Part shown: in pieces, positions 1 to 8,186 of the stretch
Layout: each line of letters begins with the position of its first letter
Numbering within the stretch: position 1 is the first letter of the stretch
Notes under the pieces: model-generated
Seen by the model: the letters and a program-made list of their open reading frames with translations, nothing else
What the model was told of the DNA's origin: nothing
Database searches by the model: none
Assembly: GCA_021776175.1 (NCBI GenBank)
Contig: JAJFGJ010000036.1
Coordinates: 1-64,000, forward strand
Direction of reading: 5' to 3'
Source of the DNA: Kiloniellaceae bacterium
Lineage (GTDB): Bacteria; Pseudomonadota; Alphaproteobacteria; Kiloniellales; J153
Length of the DNA: 64,000 nucleotides
Translations under genes and position numbers: made by a program

Positions 1-73
1 CCTTCGACAAGCTCAGGATGAGGATTTTTCTTTATGCCACACCAGATCTTCCTCATCCTGAGCTTGTCGAAGG
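1..73. repeat. REP-like long inverted repeat
   Basis: Positions 1-23 and 51-73 are perfect reverse complements (arms of 23 bases) around a 27-base spacer. The arm reads CTTCGACAAGCTCAGGATGA at its core, a palindromic intergenic element that recurs in many alphaproteobacterial genomes. It lies just upstream of the GST gene, so it could form a transcript-end hairpin for a gene to the left of the window. No second copy was noticed in this window. It may extend past the left edge. Confidence 0.75.
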
Positions 74-126
74 ACGCACCGGCGGAACCGCGGCGCTAAT
101 TGCGATTACCCTGAAAGTAACTCCCC

Positions 127-1053
127 ATGTCCGAAATAATCCTGCATCACTATCCGCAAAGCCCGGTTTCCGAGAAGGTCCGGGTCGTGCTCGGCATCAA
201 GGGCCTGACTTGGCACGCGGTCACGATCCCGCGCCTGCCGCCCAAGCCCGATCTCATGCCGCTCACCGGCGGTTACCGCCTGACCCCGGTCATGCAGATC
301 GGCGCCGATATCTTCTGCGACAGCCAGAGCATTATCCGTGAGCTGGAACGGCGGTTTCGCGAGCCGACCTTGTTCCCCGGCGGCGCCGACGGCATCGCCT
401 GGGGCGTCAGTCGCTGGACCGACGGCGATTTCTTCACCGCCGCCATCGCCGTGGTCTTCGCCGACGCGGGCGAGGCCATGCCGGCCGATTTTCAAGAAGA
501 CCGGGGGCCGCTGTACTTTGGGCCCGGCTTCGAGATGGCGAAGCTGCAAGCCGGGATGCCGGAACGCCTGGCCAGCCTGCGCGCGCAATTCGGCTGGATC
601 GAGGAACGCCTGGCCACCGGCCGGCGCTTCATGCTCGGCGATCGCCCCGGCCTGCCGGACGCGCTGTGCTACTATCTGGTCTGGTTCCTGCGCGGGCGCT
701 ATTCCAAGGGCCCTGAATTTCTGGCGCGCTTCCCCAAGCTGTGCGCCTGGGAGGAGCGGGTGCGCGCCATCGGCCATGGCACGTCCAGCGAAATGAGCGG
801 CGGCGAAGCCCTCGATATCGCGAGGGCGGCCGATCCCGTGCCGGCGCCGGACTCGGAGCCGGACGATCCAAGCGGCCTCGTGCCGGGCGACACGGTCGAG
901 GTTCACGCGCAAGGTGTCAGCGGAACCGCCGGTATCGAAGGCCGTATCCGCCACATCGGCCTGCAAGACATCGTGCTTGAGCGCCAAGACCCGCGCGTCG
1001 GCCAAGTGGCCGTCCACTTCCCGCGCGTCGGCTATCGTATTGTAAGGGCATGA
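127..1053 (+). CDS. Glutathione S-transferase family protein with C-terminal extension
   Basis: A 308-residue soluble protein. Residues 1-80 look like the thioredoxin-fold GST N-domain: the start (ILHHYPQSPVSEKVRVVLG), a TPVMQIG segment containing the cis-proline, and a CDSQSIIRELE segment matching the usual DSxxIxxYLE glutathione-binding turn. Residues 90-215 fit the all-helical GST C-domain. The last 75 residues (from about VPGDTVEV) are extra and beta-rich, which is longer than the usual 200-230-residue GST. The substrate cannot be told. It is followed 27 bases later by a flavoprotein gene on the same strand, so the two may be cotranscribed. Start chosen at the first ATG that begins directly with the beta-strand of the fold. 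Confidence 0.8.
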   Translation: MSEIILHHYPQSPVSEKVRVVLGIKGLTWHAVTIPRLPPKPDLMPLTGGYRLTPVMQIGADIFCDSQSIIRELERRFREPTLFPGGADGIAWGVSRWTDGDFFTAAIAVVFADAGEAMPADFQEDRGPLYFGPGFEMAKLQAGMPERLASLRAQFGWIEERLATGRRFMLGDRPGLPDALCYYLVWFLRGRYSKGPEFLARFPKLCAWEERVRAIGHGTSSEMSGGEALDIARAADPVPAPDSEPDDPSGLVPGDTVEVHAQGVSGTAGIEGRIRHIGLQDIVLERQDPRVGQVAVHFPRVGYRIVRA

Positions 1054-1080
1054 GGGCGGGCCGGAACAAGTAACGCCTCG

Positions 1081-2244
1081 ATGAAAGTCGATATCGCCAT
1101 TATCGGCGGCGGAATCGTCGGTTCGGCCGCCGCCTATTTCCTGGCCCGCACCGGGCGGGCCGGGAAGGTCGCGGTCGTCGAACCGGACCCAAGCTATGAG
1201 TTCTCGGCGACGCCGGCGGCCAACGGCGGCATACGTCAACTTTTCAGCCTGCCCGAAAACATCGAAATGGCCCGCTACGGGTTGGATTTTTACGCGCGCT
1301 TCCACAAGGAGATGGCGACCGGCGGCGTGCCCGCCGATATCGGCCTCAAACGCCGGGGCTATCTGTTTATCTCGGACGACGGCGATCACGCCCGCATGGA
1401 AGCCAACCACCGTCTACAGGAATCCCTGGGGGCACGGGTCGATCTGTTGGACAGGGACGCTCTCAAGGCCCGCTTTCCTTCGCTCAACGTGCGCGATGTG
1501 GCCCTCGCCGTTCATTCGCCGGACGATGCCTGGATCAACCCCCACGCGGCCCTCATGGGATTCCGCGACAAGGCGCGCGCTCTGGGCGTCGACTATGTAA
1601 AGGACCGTGTAGCCGGCTGGCGGGCCGGGGGCGGTCTGGCGCGCGAGGTCATCCTGGCATCGGGAGCGGTCCTGGCCGCGGACAGCTTCGTGCTCGCCGC
1701 CGGCGCCTGGTCCGGCGAGGTCGGCGCCATGATCGGGCTATCGCTTCCGGTCGAACCCATGTGCCGCGAAAGTCATTACTTCGTCACCACTAACGAGATT
1801 GAACCCCTGCCCTTCATCAAGACCGAGACCCATCTCGCCTTCGGCCCGGAAGGCGAGGGCTACGCGGGCGGTTTGCCCGATTGGGATCAGCCGGCGGGAT
1901 TTCATCTCGACAGCCACCCGACCCGTTTCGAGGAAACGGTCTGGCCGCGCCTCGCCCATCGCCTGCCGCCCCTGGAGACCCTCAAGCTGCGGCGCACCTG
2001 GGTCGGCCACTACGCCCGCAACACCCACGATCTGACCGCCATCGTCGGCCGCTGGGAGGGCGGCCTTGAGAACGTCTATATGGCCTGCGGCTATTCCGGC
2101 CACGGCATCATGCACGCACCGGCGAGCGGCCTCGCCCTGGCGGAACTCATCCTGGAAGGCGGCTACCGGAGCCTCGACATATCGGCCTTCGGCTACGGCC
2201 GCATAGCGGCGGGCAGGCCCTATCGCGAGCAGGGTATCGTCTAG
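1081..2244 (+). CDS. FAD-dependent oxidoreductase, D-amino acid oxidase (DAO) family
   Basis: A 387-residue flavoprotein. The N-terminus carries the Rossmann dinucleotide motif GGGIVGSAAAYFLA (residues 9-22) followed by the acidic end of the second strand (VVEPD). The C-terminal YMACGYSGHGIMHAPASG segment is the conserved second FAD-contact region of glycine/sarcosine/D-amino-acid oxidases. Family members oxidise amino acids or N-methylated amines, producing imine and hydrogen peroxide or passing electrons on. Substrate is unknown here. No other oxidase subunits are nearby. Although the following operon is for thiamine, this protein lies before the riboswitch, so I do not call it ThiO. Confidence 0.8.
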   Translation: MKVDIAIIGGGIVGSAAAYFLARTGRAGKVAVVEPDPSYEFSATPAANGGIRQLFSLPENIEMARYGLDFYARFHKEMATGGVPADIGLKRRGYLFISDDGDHARMEANHRLQESLGARVDLLDRDALKARFPSLNVRDVALAVHSPDDAWINPHAALMGFRDKARALGVDYVKDRVAGWRAGGGLAREVILASGAVLAADSFVLAAGAWSGEVGAMIGLSLPVEPMCRESHYFVTTNEIEPLPFIKTETHLAFGPEGEGYAGGLPDWDQPAGFHLDSHPTRFEETVWPRLAHRLPPLETLKLRRTWVGHYARNTHDLTAIVGRWEGGLENVYMACGYSGHGIMHAPASGLALAELILEGGYRSLDISAFGYGRIAAGRPYREQGIV

Positions 2245-2311
2245 AAGCCGGGTATCTCTCATAAGGATGGCACCGCTTGACTTGGCCCCAGGCCATGACC
2301 ATCATCCCGCT

Positions 2312-2411
2312 CGTTCCTAGGGGGGCCCTCTTGGGCTGAGATACCGTCGGGTGTGTTCGTTCCGGCGGTGACCCTTCGAACCTGATCCGGGTTATGCCGG
2401 CGCAGGGAACG
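2312..2411 (+). promoter_or_regulatory. TPP riboswitch (THI element)
   Basis: The sequence carries the conserved thiamine pyrophosphate aptamer cores in order: GGGCTGAGATA at 2333-2343 and ACCCTTCGAACCTGATCCGG at 2371-2390, then GTTATGCCGGCGCAGGGAAC. The closing helix pairs CGTTCC (2312-2317) with GGAACG (2406-2411). It sits about 90 bases before a ThiY-type gene with tenA behind it, exactly the context of thiamine salvage control. In Proteobacteria this class usually blocks translation or terminates the leader when TPP is bound. I saw no clear terminator T-run, so occlusion of the GAGGAG ribosome site at 2491-2496 is the more likely mechanism, by inference. Confidence 0.95.
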
Positions 2412-2503
2412 GAACTCGCTTCTTGACGGGATCGCTCGTCCAGGGGCCGTCTCCTCGCAAGCCATCCCGGATCTCCCGCTGTCGCGCACCGAGGAGATCC
2501 GCC

Positions 2504-3457
2504 ATGCCAAGCAAATTTTCCGCCGCCCATGTTCTCGCCGTTCTCGCCTTCGCGTTTCTGTTGGCCGCGGCGCCGGCGCGCGCGGAGCCCCTGACAATCT
2601 TGCTCGATTGGTTCGTCAATCCCGATCATGGCCCGATTATCGTGGCCCAGGAGAAGGGCTTTTTCGCCGAAGAAGGCCTGGAAGTCACCTTGATCGAGCC
2701 GGCGGATCCCAACGATCCGCCGAAGCTGGTCGCCGCCGGCAAGGCGGACCTGGCGGTGTCCTATCAACCGCAGATCCATATGCAGTCCGCCGCCGGCTTG
2801 CCCCTGACCCGCGTCGGCACCCTGATCGCGACGCCGCTCAGCACGGTCCTGGTACTGGACGAGAGTCCGATCGAGTCGATAGCCGATTTGAAGGGCAAGA
2901 CGGTAGGGTTTTCCGTCGGCGGCTTCGAAGACGCGGTGCTCGGCGCCATGTTGGCCAAGCACGGGCTTGGCCTAGGCGACGTGACCCTGGTCAACGTAAA
3001 TTTTTCGCTCAGCCCCTCCCTGCTCTCGGGCCAAGTCGACGCGGTGATCGGTGCCTACCGCAACTTCGAGCTCAACCAACTGGCCATCGAGGGGCGCAAG
3101 GGTCGCGCGTTCTATGTCGAGGAGGAAGGCGTGCCGCCTTACGACGAACTGATCCTGGTCGCCAACTCCGCCAAGCTGGACGACCCGCGCCTGCCCAAGG
3201 TGCTGCGGGCGCTGGAGCGCGGCGTGCAGTACATCGTCAATCACCCGGACGAGGCCTGGACCAGTTTCGCCAAGTACAAGACCGGCCTCGACGACGACTT
3301 GAACCGGCGCGCCTGGCGCGACACCTTGCCGCGTTTCGCCCTGCGCCCCGCGGCCTTGGACCGGGGCCGATACGAACGCTTCGGCGCTTTCCTGCTCGGC
3401 GCCAAGGTCATCGAGACGGCACCGCCGGTCGAGAGCTACGCCATCGAATTGCGGTAG
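2504..3457 (+). CDS. thiY: Thiamine-precursor ABC transporter substrate-binding protein (ThiY/NMT1 family)
   Basis: A 317-residue periplasmic binding protein of the NMT1/THI5 fold. Residues 1-27 are a signal peptide (hydrophobic core HVLAVLAFAFLLAAA, cut after ARA). The mature start LTILLDWFVNPDHGPIIVAQ is characteristic of pyrimidine-precursor binders (formylaminopyrimidine or HMP). Start ATG 2504 was chosen over upstream in-frame starts because GAGGAG lies 7 bases before it and the signal peptide then begins correctly. Expression is expected to fall when TPP is abundant, via the riboswitch upstream. The partner permease (ThiX) and ATPase (ThiZ) that normally accompany it are not adjacent: tenA follows 7 bases later and then the strand changes. 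Confidence 0.85.
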   Translation: MPSKFSAAHVLAVLAFAFLLAAAPARAEPLTILLDWFVNPDHGPIIVAQEKGFFAEEGLEVTLIEPADPNDPPKLVAAGKADLAVSYQPQIHMQSAAGLPLTRVGTLIATPLSTVLVLDESPIESIADLKGKTVGFSVGGFEDAVLGAMLAKHGLGLGDVTLVNVNFSLSPSLLSGQVDAVIGAYRNFELNQLAIEGRKGRAFYVEEEGVPPYDELILVANSAKLDDPRLPKVLRALERGVQYIVNHPDEAWTSFAKYKTGLDDDLNRRAWRDTLPRFALRPAALDRGRYERFGAFLLGAKVIETAPPVESYAIELR

Positions 3458-3464
3458 TCCCGAG

Positions 3465-4127
3465 ATGACGCAAGCAGCAGACTCATCGCGATTCTCGGAC
3501 CATCTGCGTGAAAACGCCGAGCCGTTCTGGCGCCAAAGCGTGGACCACCGCTTTACCCGGGAGCTGATCGGCGACACCCTGAAGGATACCGACTTCACGC
3601 GCTATTTGATCCAGGATTATGCTTTCCTGGATACCCTGGCGCGGGTGCTTGAGCTCGCCGTCGGCCACGCGCCGAATGCGGATTCCAAGGCCAGGTTGGC
3701 CGGCTTCCTAGAAGCGGTGACAGGCGGCGAGAACGACTATTTCCTGCGTTCGTTCGACGCCCTGGGAATTTCCAAGGAGGTATGGAGCACGGCCGAGAAA
3801 AACCCGGCGACCCAGCACCTGGACAACATCATGCTGAATGCCGCGCGCAGTGGCTATGGCGAAACGCTCGCGGTGCTTTTGCCCGCCGAGTGGGTGTATC
3901 TGTCTTGGGCCAGCGCGGCGGGAGAGGCGCGGCCAAAAAGGTTCTACCTGGCCGAATGGATCGAGATCCACGCCAACTTGGACTTCGCGGCCTTCGTTGA
4001 ATGGCTGCGCGGCGAGACCGATCGCATCGCTCCGGCCTTGCCGCCCCGGCGGCGCGCCCATCTCGCGGCGCTGTTCCGCGAGATGGTGCGGCTGGAGGTC
4101 GCCTTCTTCGACGCCGCCTACGCCTGA
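3465..4127 (+). CDS. tenA: TenA-family aminopyrimidine salvage protein
   Basis: A 220-residue all-helical TenA/PQQC-fold protein, the enzyme class that hydrolyses aminomethyl-HMP or thiamine breakdown products so that HMP can be reused. Recognisable elements are YLIQDYAFLDTLARV (conserved Asp and Tyr of the pocket) and the C-terminal MVRLEVAFFDAAYA (conserved Glu). The usual catalytic cysteine segment LLPC-x-W-x-Y appears here as LLPAEWVY: the cysteine is alanine and the next residue is glutamate. This suggests the cysteine-lacking TenA subgroup (TenA_E) rather than classical thiaminase II. It follows thiY by 7 bases under the same TPP riboswitch, which fits salvage of imported degraded thiamine. 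Confidence 0.85.
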   Translation: MTQAADSSRFSDHLRENAEPFWRQSVDHRFTRELIGDTLKDTDFTRYLIQDYAFLDTLARVLELAVGHAPNADSKARLAGFLEAVTGGENDYFLRSFDALGISKEVWSTAEKNPATQHLDNIMLNAARSGYGETLAVLLPAEWVYLSWASAAGEARPKRFYLAEWIEIHANLDFAAFVEWLRGETDRIAPALPPRRRAHLAALFREMVRLEVAFFDAAYA

Positions 4128-4136
4128 ACGCGGCGT

Positions 4137-5117
4137 TCAGCCGGCCTTGGCGATCTGCTCGGCCTTCTTGACCATGACTTCGGCTTGCTTGATCGAAGCG
4201 ATGTCGATCAGGCGGCCGTCGAGCGCGACCGCGCCCTTGCCTTCCCTCTGCGCCTGTTCCATGGCCTCGATAATGCGCTTGGCCTTGGTGACTTCCGCTT
4301 CCGAGGGGCTGTTGACCTCGTTGGCGAGCGCGATCTGACTGGGGTGAATCGCCCACTTGCCTTCGCAGCCCAGGCAGGCCGCGCGATTCGCCTGCGCCTT
4401 GAAGCCGTCGGGATCGGAGAAATCGCCAAAGGGGCCGTCGATGGGCCGCAGGCCATTGGCCCGCGCGGCCACCACCATACGCGACACCGCGTAATGCCAC
4501 ATGTCGCCCCAGTGGTACTCGCGCTCCTGCCCCTCCACCATGTCGGTCAGGACACCGTAGAGCGCGTTCGGTCCGCCGATCACGGTGGTCCGCGCCTTGG
4601 TCGAGGCGGCATAGTCGGCAACGCCGAAATGCAGGCTCTCGTTGCGCTTCGACGCGGCCGCGATTTCGTCGACATTGGCCATGCCCAGCGCGGTTTCGAT
4701 GATGTGCTCGAAGCCGATGCGCTTGGTTTGCTTCCTGGCGTCCTCGATCTGGGTCACCAGCATATCGACGGCATAGACGTCGGCGGCGGTCCCAACCTTG
4801 GGAATCATGATGACGTCGAGGCGGCCGTTGGTCTGTTCCAGAATATCGACCACGTCGCGGTACATATAGTGCGTGTCCAGGCCATTGATCCGTACCGACA
4901 AGGTCTTGGCGCCCCAGTCGACATCGTTGATGGCTTCAATGATGTTCTTGCGCGCTTGTTCCTTGTCGTCCGGCGCGACCGCGTCTTCCAAATCCAGGAA
5001 CACGACATCGGCCTGGGATTTCGCCGCTTTCTCGAACAACGAGGTATTGCTGCCCGGAACGGCGAGCTCGCTACGGTTCAGGCGCGCGGTTGCCTGATCG
5101 ATTATGGTGAAGCTCAT
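4137..5117 (-). CDS. mcl1: L-malyl-CoA / beta-methylmalyl-CoA lyase (CitE-like superfamily)
   Basis: A 326-residue HpcH/HpaI-type TIM-barrel aldolase. It cleaves malyl-CoA to acetyl-CoA and glyoxylate and/or beta-methylmalyl-CoA to propionyl-CoA and glyoxylate with a divalent metal. Diagnostic runs are VVFLDLEDAVAPDDK (metal-binding acidic loop), LSVRINGLDTHYMYRD, IMIPKVGTAADVYAVD, DGPFGDFSDPDGFKAQA and GKWAIHPSQIALANEVNSPS; these match the Mcl1 group rather than citrate-lyase beta subunit. Length is normal. A strong AGGGAGAGG ribosome site precedes the ATG. It is a single-gene unit convergent with tenA. Together with the mutase and MeaB at 18-24 kb it points to the ethylmalonyl-CoA pathway, though bifunctionality cannot be proven from sequence. 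Confidence 0.88.
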   Translation of the reverse strand: MSFTIIDQATARLNRSELAVPGSNTSLFEKAAKSQADVVFLDLEDAVAPDDKEQARKNIIEAINDVDWGAKTLSVRINGLDTHYMYRDVVDILEQTNGRLDVIMIPKVGTAADVYAVDMLVTQIEDARKQTKRIGFEHIIETALGMANVDEIAAASKRNESLHFGVADYAASTKARTTVIGGPNALYGVLTDMVEGQEREYHWGDMWHYAVSRMVVAARANGLRPIDGPFGDFSDPDGFKAQANRAACLGCEGKWAIHPSQIALANEVNSPSEAEVTKAKRIIEAMEQAQREGKGAVALDGRLIDIASIKQAEVMVKKAEQIAKAG

Positions 5118-5235
5118 AACCTCTCCCTCACTGGTATCAATCTTGAATATGGTGGGTCGGCGCCGTCTGGGCGCGATCTGGCGGGAAAATGCGCGACCTG
5201 CGGGGGCTTGTCAACCTAAGGCATAATCAAGAATC

Positions 5236-6180
5236 TTAAGATCGCGCCGCCATGGGGTGATGATCGCGGACCAGGCTTCGCAAGCGCTCATTGAGAACGT
5301 GGGTGTAGATCTGGGTCGTCGAGATGTCGGCGTGGCCGAGCATCTTCTGAACCGAGCGCAAATCGGCGCCGTGGTCGAGCAAGTGACTGGCAAAGGCGTG
5401 GCGCAGGACATGAGGCGAAACCTTGGACGGATCGACCCCCGCTTCCGTGGCAAGTTCCTTGAGGAGTTGCGCGACCCTTTGACGGGTCAAATGCCCGCTA
5501 CGCCCGCCGGAGGGGAAAAGCCAGCGCGGCACGGCCTGTGGGGCCCGTAGCCGCAGCCGGGCACGGGCCTTGGCCTCGCGCTGGGCCGCCATGTAACGGG
5601 CCACGGCGTCGCGCGCCGGCTCGCTGAGCGGCACCATGCGTTCCTTACCGCCTTTGCCACGGACCACAAGAACGCGCGGGTCGCGCGCCAGGGCCGCCGC
5701 CGGTAAGGATATCAACTCCGAGATTCGCATGCCGGTCGCGTAAAGCAGCTCAAGCAGGGCGGTAAGGCGCAGGTTTTCGATGCTCTTCCTGGTGCCGCCG
5801 CGGGCGCGAACGGCGGCAAGCAGGCATTCGACTTCGGCCTCACTCAGAATCTTCGGCAGTGCGCGGCCTTGGCGCGGGCTGTCGATCGGGCCGCTTGGAT
5901 CGTCCGCGCGCACGCCCTCGCTAAGAAGAAAGCGATAGAATTGCCTTAAGGCGGACAGACGCCGTGCGGCGGTGCGCGGCGCCATTTGGGCGCGCGACAG
6001 CCCGGCAAGATAAGCGCGGATATCCACGGCCTCGACTTCCAGGAGGGTGACGGCGCGGTGCTTCAGGAAGGCCGAGAAATGCCCAATGTCGCGGCGATAG
6101 GCCTCGCAGGTATTCTTCGCCGTGCCGCGCTCCACCGCGAGCATTTCCAGAAATGCCTCGCTGTGCGGCTCCACCGCCAC
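5236..6180 (-). CDS. xerD: Site-specific tyrosine recombinase XerD
   Basis: A 314-residue tyrosine recombinase that with XerC resolves chromosome dimers at dif during division. The N-terminal SAM-like core-binding domain spans about residues 8-95. The catalytic set is complete: Arg152 in ATGMRISELISLP, Lys176 in RGKGGKERMVPL, His257 and Arg260 in HVLRHAFASHLL, His283 in LGHADISTTQIY and the nucleophile Tyr292. Length is typical of Xer proteins rather than phage integrases. It begins with GTG one base after the stop of the upstream exported-protein gene, so the two are translationally linked. An alternative GTG two codons in would give nearly the same protein. Confidence 0.9.
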   Translation of the reverse strand: MAVEPHSEAFLEMLAVERGTAKNTCEAYRRDIGHFSAFLKHRAVTLLEVEAVDIRAYLAGLSRAQMAPRTAARRLSALRQFYRFLLSEGVRADDPSGPIDSPRQGRALPKILSEAEVECLLAAVRARGGTRKSIENLRLTALLELLYATGMRISELISLPAAALARDPRVLVVRGKGGKERMVPLSEPARDAVARYMAAQREAKARARLRLRAPQAVPRWLFPSGGRSGHLTRQRVAQLLKELATEAGVDPSKVSPHVLRHAFASHLLDHGADLRSVQKMLGHADISTTQIYTHVLNERLRSLVRDHHPMAARS

Positions 6181-6181
6181 G

Positions 6182-8065
6182 TCAAATACCGTTGCCCAGC
6201 GCGGCCTCGATCGCCAAGGCCCGCGCCTCGCGCTCCAAATCGATCCGGCTCAAACCGGAAATCACGGCGCCCAAGGCCATGGGATGGGCGCCGGCAGGTC
6301 CGGCCTCACCCAAGACAATGAGCGAAAGAATCACGGTTTCGCCGACACGCCGCGCCTCGCTCGCATCCTCCAGGGCATAGAGGAAGGCGGCATCCGGCAT
6401 CGGCCCGCCGGACGAGTCGCTTTGAGCGGCAATGTCGTTCCAATTCAAAGAGTCCAGCTCGCCCAGCGCCTGGAACGAAGCCCGAAGCAAACCCGTGGCG
6501 CCGGAAGGTGGCTCGGTTCCGGCGGCTTCGCGCATGGCGTGCCAGGCTTCCAGACCGCCCTCGGCGGCCGGTATCTCGCCGCCGGCCAGCCGCGCGTAAG
6601 GCCACAGAGCGGCCACCGCCGCCGAGGCTTGCGGGTTTATGATCGATTCCTGCCGGCTAAGAGCCAGCCAAGCGTTCGCCCGCTGGAGTTGCCGCGCGCC
6701 ATAAAGCGCCCGGCCCGCCGTCTCCGCGAACCAGGCCATTTGAGGGGTTGGATCGATACCCGCGATAAGGGGCCCATAGACCTCCGCGGTGGCCACATAG
6801 AGGTTTGCTCGCGCGGCCGCTTCGAGGGCGACGCGCAGGACCTCGGCCCGGGCCGAGGGTAAAGCCTCGCCGCGCGCCGCTTGGTATAGGAGCGCGCGGG
6901 CGGCGGCGCCCTCCAATTCCGCGGCCGCGGCGATGGCGTTGCCAAGTTGTTCGGGCGCGAAGGGTATCGCATCGTAACCGCGGCCAAGCGCGGCGCCATC
7001 GACGATGCCCTGGGCGCAAGCTTGTTCGGCGGCGGCGGCGCGTTCGAGCGGCGTCATCTTGGGCGCCGTGGCAATGGCGAAAAGAATGCCGGGCTCCGCG
7101 CCGTCGAACACCGCCGCCGGGAGCGGCGCTTCAAGCGCCAACAGCATCGCGACATGCAACGGCGACAGGATGCCCGCTAGGGGCGCATCCTCCTCCCCGA
7201 CGCCGACAAATCTATTGGCGAGCGCGAAAAACAAAGGGTCGTCGGCGAGGCCCAGCTCACGCAAGAGAGCCAAGCCGAGCATACCGCGGTCCAGATCGCC
7301 GCCGGCCATGTTGCAGAAGACCATGGCCTTCTGCCAGAACTCCAACTGGTGATAAATGGCGATCGAGTTGCGGATCCGGCGGCATGCCTCCGCCTGTTCA
7401 TGGTTCAGCAGCAATGTCTCGACGTGAAGTCGATCGAGATCTTCCTGCTCGAGATGGCCGGGGACCACGGAAAGAAGAGTGAGCAACGCCGGAATCTCAC
7501 TCAGATCGGCCAAGCGTCGCGACCTCTCGATCAATAATTGGGTCGAGACCCCGGCACCCTTCGCCGGTAAGTCACCCGCGCTTGCCGAGGTGCTGGCCAG
7601 GACTTGCCGTTTGGCGGCCGGTGGCGGCGCGACCGTGAGCAGGAGCCGGCGCGCCATATCCCGCATGCCGCGCGACGACATGCGCGGCGGCAAGCGCCGC
7701 AAGAGGCTCTCGACCACATGACGCGGCGTTCCCCGCCACATATCCAGGCCGAAGCCGCCGTCCTCGACCCCCAGAACGCCGAGGGATTCGGGAGCTATAT
7801 CCGCCAGGGGATTAATCTCGATAACCGCGCGACCCGGAGCCGGATCAACGGAGGTGACGCTGGTTTGCCCCGGCACGGCTTGCGGCGGCGCGGCCAAGGG
7901 CACCGAACCGACCACACCCTGCGGAACGAGGGCTACGGGGCTGGTTGGCGTGGCTTGTCCCCAGGCCCGGTTACCGTCCGCCCCGGCCGCATAGACCAAG
8001 GCCGCTAAACCTAGCAGTAGGGCGGTTCGCGACCGGCGGCGGCTGTCAACGGGGGAAGCGTTCAT
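6182..8065 (-). CDS. Exported alpha-helical protein of unknown function, upstream of xerD
   Basis: About 627 residues from ATG 8065; a TTG at 8083 would add six. The N-terminus has basic residues then a hydrophobic stretch (TALLLGLAALVYAAGADG), a likely signal peptide or anchor. The remainder is rich in Ala, Leu, Glu and Arg with many short helix pairs (for example LIERSRRLADLSEIPALLTLL and ARANLYVATAEVYGPLIAGI), consistent with an alpha-solenoid of the TPR type, but no clear TPR consensus repeats. I do not recognise a named family. The gene start overlaps the end of a 46-codon gene by 20 bases and its stop is one base from xerD, so all three look like one operon. Function in envelope or cell-cycle work is only a guess from that context. 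Confidence 0.75.
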   Translation of the reverse strand: MNASPVDSRRRSRTALLLGLAALVYAAGADGNRAWGQATPTSPVALVPQGVVGSVPLAAPPQAVPGQTSVTSVDPAPGRAVIEINPLADIAPESLGVLGVEDGGFGLDMWRGTPRHVVESLLRRLPPRMSSRGMRDMARRLLLTVAPPPAAKRQVLASTSASAGDLPAKGAGVSTQLLIERSRRLADLSEIPALLTLLSVVPGHLEQEDLDRLHVETLLLNHEQAEACRRIRNSIAIYHQLEFWQKAMVFCNMAGGDLDRGMLGLALLRELGLADDPLFFALANRFVGVGEEDAPLAGILSPLHVAMLLALEAPLPAAVFDGAEPGILFAIATAPKMTPLERAAAAEQACAQGIVDGAALGRGYDAIPFAPEQLGNAIAAAAELEGAAARALLYQAARGEALPSARAEVLRVALEAAARANLYVATAEVYGPLIAGIDPTPQMAWFAETAGRALYGARQLQRANAWLALSRQESIINPQASAAVAALWPYARLAGGEIPAAEGGLEAWHAMREAAGTEPPSGATGLLRASFQALGELDSLNWNDIAAQSDSSGGPMPDAAFLYALEDASEARRVGETVILSLIVLGEAGPAGAHPMALGAVISGLSRIDLEREARALAIEAALGNGI

Positions 8066-8186
8066 TTGGAAGAACTTTTTCAACGCTTACTGTGGGCGGC
8101 GGAATGTCCCAGGTGACCAGATAGGCGGCACCCGCTACAATGGCGCCTAGAACAAGAACAATCGCAACCAAACTCAATCTTCTCAT
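8046..8186 (-). CDS. 46-residue single-pass membrane microprotein
   Basis: A short reading frame that encodes a basic tip (MRRLS), one hydrophobic segment of about 18 residues (LVAIVLVLGAIVAGAAYL), then a polar tail with TWDIPPPTVSVEKVLPNERF. A tail of this kind (W-D-I-P-x-P-T, V-E-K-V-I/L-P, RFPR end) resembles small hypothetical proteins I associate with related alphaproteobacteria. The TGA stop lies inside the next gene: the last 20 bases overlap the ATG at 8065, suggesting coupling. The upstream bases on its strand contain a weak CCCC/GGGG-type region rather than a perfect ribosome site. Likely an inner-membrane protein; function unknown. Confidence 0.65.
   Translation of the reverse strand: MRRLSLVAIVLVLGAIVAGAAYLVTWDIPPPTVSVEKVLPNERFPR

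Noticed and set aside
106..1410. 434-codon open frame on the minus strand opposite the GST and flavoprotein genes
   Set aside because: It spans two well-supported genes in antisense, has the repetitive Ala/Gly/Arg/His composition of GC-rich mirror frames, and no family motifs.
4185..5219. 344-codon open frame opposite mcl1
   Set aside because: Fully antisense to a gene with clear family signatures; an artefact of high GC at third positions.
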